A stretch of 64,000 nucleotides of DNA from Parahaliea maris (GTDB lineage Bacteria > Pseudomonadota > Gammaproteobacteria > Pseudomonadales > Halieaceae). The stretch is taken from assembly GCF_008064665.1 (NCBI RefSeq), contig NZ_VRZA01000004.1, positions 310,001-374,000 on the forward strand. Direction: 5' to 3'. Of this stretch, positions 61,133 to 64,000 are shown one piece after another. Below the pieces are notes generated by a model that had not been told where the DNA came from, made no database searches, and worked only from the letters and a program-made list of their open reading frames with translations. The position numbers and the translations under genes were made by a program. Numbering within the stretch: position 1 is the stretch's first letter; each line of letters opens with the position of its first letter.

Positions 61133-62248
61133 GTGAAATTGTTACGTAATGTGCTGGCCGGATTGGCCGGCCTCGTTCTACTGGTGCTGGTCGTACTGGC
61201 GTTTCTCATGTCCCGCACCGACGCCTGTCCCGAACAGCCCGAGATCTACGCTGGCGAGAACGGTATGCGCAGCGTTATTTCCCGCTGCTATGGCGGCCCT
61301 GACGTCCTGGAAACGGTTGTCGCCCCCATACCTGAGATCAAGAGTGACGAAGTGCTGGTGCAGGTGCGGGCCGCCGGCGTGAACCCGCTGGACTGGCATT
61401 ATCTCCGGGGTGAACCCTATTTCATGCGTCTCGACACTGGCATTGGCAGCCCCGGCCGACACCAGCTCGGCGTGGATTTTGCCGGGACCGTGGTCGCGGT
61501 AGGCGCCGCTGTCGAAGACTACGCACCCGGTGACCGGGTGTACGGTGGCGCCAATGGCGCCTTTGGCGATTACCTCAAACGAAGTGACAAGGGATCCCTG
61601 GCCCACCTTCCCGACAACGTCGGTTACGCGGAGGCGGCCGCCGTCCCGATAGCCGCTGTCACGGCCTTACAGGCCCTGCGAGATTCGGGGCGGGTGAAGC
61701 CGGGTGACCGGGTCCTGGTGAATGGCGCTTCCGGTGGTGTGGGCACCTTTGCGGTACAGCTGGCCCGGGTAATGGGCGCTGAAGTGACCGGGGTATGCAG
61801 TACGCGCAACCTGGCAATGGTGCGCAGCCTGGGTGCCACGGAGGTCATCGACTATACGGTGGCGGATTACACGCGGTCGGGGCAGCAATGGGACGTTATT
61901 ATCGACGCGGTGGGCAACCACGGCCCCCTCGTCAACCGGCAAGCGCTCGCCCCGGGGGGCACCCTGGTGATGGTGGGGGCCGGTAAGGGCAACTGGGTGG
62001 GGCCACTGGTCAATCTGGCCGTGGCGGTCGTTGCCTCGAATTTTATTGACGAGAACCTCAAGCCCTTCCTGGCGCACCTGAGAGGCGAGGACCTTGAATA
62101 TCTCGCTGAGTTGATGGCCCGCGGTGAATTGTCGCCAGTGATCGACCGCCACTATCCCCTCGCTGAAGTCAGGGAGGCCATTGCCTACTCGGAATCCGGC
62201 CGGGCGCGGGGCAAGATTATTATCGATGTGAATCCGGCGGACGACTGA
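61133..62248 (+). CDS. Membrane-anchored MDR-family NAD(P)-dependent oxidoreductase
   Basis: A 371-residue medium-chain dehydrogenase/reductase of the zinc-free quinone-oxidoreductase type: VNPLDWHYLRGEP, GVDFAGTVVAVG, the Rossmann motif NGASGGVGTFAVQLA and a late GGTLVMVG. Unusually it begins with a hydrophobic helix (about 7-25, VLAGLAGLVLLVLVVLAFLM), so it is probably tethered to the inner membrane. I start it at GTG 61133, which has GGGAG upstream and gives a basic residue before the helix; a GTG at 61097 is possible. Orientation across the membrane is unclear: an NAD(P) enzyme should face the cytoplasm. Convergent with the methyltransferase gene, 13 bases apart. Confidence 0.85.
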   Translation: MKLLRNVLAGLAGLVLLVLVVLAFLMSRTDACPEQPEIYAGENGMRSVISRCYGGPDVLETVVAPIPEIKSDEVLVQVRAAGVNPLDWHYLRGEPYFMRLDTGIGSPGRHQLGVDFAGTVVAVGAAVEDYAPGDRVYGGANGAFGDYLKRSDKGSLAHLPDNVGYAEAAAVPIAAVTALQALRDSGRVKPGDRVLVNGASGGVGTFAVQLARVMGAEVTGVCSTRNLAMVRSLGATEVIDYTVADYTRSGQQWDVIIDAVGNHGPLVNRQALAPGGTLVMVGAGKGNWVGPLVNLAVAVVASNFIDENLKPFLAHLRGEDLEYLAELMARGELSPVIDRHYPLAEVREAIAYSESGRARGKIIIDVNPADD

Positions 62249-62261
62249 CGCGTCGAATTTT

Positions 62262-63032
62262 TCAGCCCATCTGGCCCGCGTAGGCAATCAGGCTGGCCGT
62301 TACTGCAACGTTGAGGGACTCCACGCCGTTGCGCATGGGGATGGACAGGCTGCGGGTGGCCCGGGCCTGTACCGGCCCGGAGACCCCTTCGGTTTCGTTG
62401 CCCAGTACGTAAACGCAACCGCTATTTGGCCGGTACTCGAACAGGGACTCGGGTGCCTGGGCTGCCAGGGTGCAAACCTCCATGCCCTGTTGCCGGCACT
62501 CGGCGAGGATCTCGGGCAGAGAATCGCACAACAGCAGCGGCGCCCGGTAGAGGGTGCCGGCGCTGGCCTTGATCACCAGCGGGCCGAGGGCGGCATTGCC
62601 GCGGCTGGCGTAGAGAATCCCGTCGATGTCACCGGCGGCCGCCGAGCGGATGATCATGCCCAGGTTCTGTGGGTTGCTGATACCGTCAAGGGCCAGCAGG
62701 CGGGCTTTGGGGGGCAGCTCGGGGAGCGCTTCACTGGCCTGCCGGAACGCAGGGCAGATGACGTCGAGCGCGACCCCCTGGTCCTGGCGCCCGTTGCGCG
62801 ATATCCGCGACAGGGCCTGGCGGTCGTGGTGTTTTACTTCAATGCCGCGTTGGTCGGCCAGTTCGCGAATCTCGCGGATGATGCCCTGTTCGCGATTGCT
62901 CTCGGCGAGGTGCAGGGCGTGGCACTGCAGACTGCTGTTCTGCAGTACTTCCAGCACCGGCTTGCGGCCGTACACGGTGAGTAAGCGATCGAAGAAGGCC
63001 TTGCGTTTACGGTAGGCCGGGTTGTCGGACAT
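62262..63032 (-). CDS. TrmH-family RNA 2'-O-methyltransferase
   Basis: A SPOUT methyltransferase of 256 residues. An N-terminal substrate-binding domain (about 1-85) precedes the knot domain with motif 1 LALDGISNPQNLGMIIRSA, motif 2 YVLGNETEGVS and motif 3 SIPMRNGVESLNVAVTASL (quoted within limits), the usual TrmH series. The closest known members are RlmB-like rRNA methyltransferases, but this one has an N-terminal part unlike RlmB, so the target RNA is open. ATG 63032 lies 13 bases after the IclR stop. Confidence 0.9.
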   Translation of the reverse strand: MSDNPAYRKRKAFFDRLLTVYGRKPVLEVLQNSSLQCHALHLAESNREQGIIREIRELADQRGIEVKHHDRQALSRISRNGRQDQGVALDVICPAFRQASEALPELPPKARLLALDGISNPQNLGMIIRSAAAGDIDGILYASRGNAALGPLVIKASAGTLYRAPLLLCDSLPEILAECRQQGMEVCTLAAQAPESLFEYRPNSGCVYVLGNETEGVSGPVQARATRSLSIPMRNGVESLNVAVTASLIAYAGQMG

Positions 63033-63045
63033 GGAGTGGAAAGCC

Positions 63046-63948
63046 CTAGACGCTGGCCTTGCCCATGGCGAGGGCGGTGACCCGGTCGGCGGATTCCTTC
63101 ATCCGCGCGGCGATTTCCTCGATTTGCGCACCGGTGATCGGTTTGTCGATGGAGCCGGCCACAAAGCACATCACCGGCATGTCCCGATACACGCACACGG
63201 GTACGGCAATGGTGCTGACGTTATACTTCGCCTTGGGATCGATGCGATCCAGATGGTAGTGTTCGTCGCAAATATCGTGCTGGTACTTGTTGGCGGCGTC
63301 TTCGAGCTCCGTCAGGCTCCAGCTCTGGTGGATGCGTGACAACTCGGCGGTGAGCTCTTCCTCGGCCTTGGTTTTCAGGGTGACCTCGAAGCCACGGGCG
63401 CGGATGGCGATCACCGAGACCCGCAATTTCTGGTCCAGGCGCTCGTTGTAGCCGCCGCGGGACTCGTGGGCCCGGGTGAGCCAGGCTTCCAGGGCCTTGG
63501 CCGGGGAGAAGGCGGTAAAGCAGGCGGCGATCGGGGCGGTGTTGGGCAGCCGCAGGCCAAGCTGGAACGAGTCGATCAACGGTGTAGCGTGTCCGTACAG
63601 GGCGAGCAGCACCTGGTGCAGCTTGGAGCGAGCCGTCACCGCAAAACCGACTTTCAGGTCGTTCTGCAGGCCCTCCAGTTCCGGGCGGGCGTATTCCAGT
63701 ACCGGAAACTGGGCGAAGGCGGCGTTGCCGGCGGCAATGATGGACGGGCCGAGCCGGTAGGCCTTGGTCTTCGGGTGTTGTATAAGGAAGCCGTAATTGG
63801 CCATCGTGGTCAGGATGGCGTGGCAGGTGGCCTTGTTGAGATTGAGGCGGCGAGTCATCTCGGTCAGGCCGAAGGCCTGGTGCGGGTTGGCCATCAACAG
63901 GTCCAGGATGGCTAGCGCGCGTGCTGTGGGTTGCGAGAATAGCGCCAC
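63046..63948 (-). CDS. IclR-family transcriptional regulator
   Basis: A 300-residue regulator: N-terminal winged helix (about 8-70; ALAILDLLMANPHQAFGLTE, NKATCHAILTTM) and the C-terminal effector domain (about 80-295; the FAVTARSKLHQVLLALYG strand and VSTIAVPVCVYRDMPVMCF, quoted in part). IclR proteins control catabolic operons in response to small acids. The only gene downstream is the RNA methyltransferase, an odd companion; its real target may lie beyond the window edge. ATG 63948. Confidence 0.92.
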   Translation of the reverse strand: MALFSQPTARALAILDLLMANPHQAFGLTEMTRRLNLNKATCHAILTTMANYGFLIQHPKTKAYRLGPSIIAAGNAAFAQFPVLEYARPELEGLQNDLKVGFAVTARSKLHQVLLALYGHATPLIDSFQLGLRLPNTAPIAACFTAFSPAKALEAWLTRAHESRGGYNERLDQKLRVSVIAIRARGFEVTLKTKAEEELTAELSRIHQSWSLTELEDAANKYQHDICDEHYHLDRIDPKAKYNVSTIAVPVCVYRDMPVMCFVAGSIDKPITGAQIEEIAARMKESADRVTALAMGKASV

Positions 63949-64000
63949 TTCTTATTACCTCCGGGGCTTATTCGAATTTGCGGAACCGCGATTCTACATG

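Overview
The window is a chromosomal segment of a GC-rich gammaproteobacterium. Housekeeping genes (acnB, miaE, lpxH, ppiB, glnS, cysS, folD, dnaX-ybaB-recR-rnd-ycgL-ycgN), a 4.5S RNA with an E. coli-like core and tRNAs with encoded CCA all fit that class. A glucosylglycerol osmolyte module, exported hydrolases and a TonB receptor suggest a marine member, perhaps of the Halieaceae or relatives. That family-level placement is inference, not proof.

Layout. 1-3250: a lower-GC array of small minus-strand genes (two toxin-antitoxin pairs, a DUF6429 protein, a membrane protein with a winged-helix-like tail, and a frameshifted small membrane protein), separated by attC-like imperfect palindromes. 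It resembles a run of integron cassettes with no integrase in view. 3322-16589: core genes with an exported DUF3604 protein under a perfect FNR/Anr box and a Na/Pi-cotransporter family protein. 16681-20881: an exported nitrogen-scavenging set (DcaP-like porin, lipoprotein amidase, periplasmic glutaminase). 20980-21185: tRNA-His and tRNA-Pro. 21303-25106: a fused glucosylglycerol-phosphate synthase/phosphatase and a GH13_18 phosphorylase. 25353-29121: solute symporter, aldehyde dehydrogenase and TauE/SafE exporter. 29203-32364: a translationally coupled set of an exported kinase-like protein of unknown function, an exported metallophosphoesterase and TruC. 32418-36741: RND pump, adaptor and an operator-overlapped promoter.

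36857-36966 is ffs (SRP RNA). Next comes a visibly less GC-rich block (37106-42508): an AraC regulator divergent from crotonase, CoA-transferase, TVP38-like and exported M20 peptidase genes, closed by a strong terminator. 42520-52308 is a putative catabolic cluster (two more DUF3604 proteins, SDR, TonB receptor, DAD-like cupin, second SDR), divergent from its own AraC regulator. Each junction between its genes holds a different GC-rich inverted repeat. 52401-56937 is the dnaX operon with an intact programmed -1 frameshift signal. 56949-61014 holds a small membrane protein, an anchored VWA protein, a MoxR ATPase and a CoxE-like VWA protein. A membrane-anchored MDR oxidoreductase, a TrmH-family methyltransferase and an IclR regulator end the window.

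Most worth following: the exported kinase-like/phosphoesterase pair (30003-32364) and the DUF3604/TonB/cupin cluster with its per-junction hairpins (42520-52308). Neither matches a pathway I can name.
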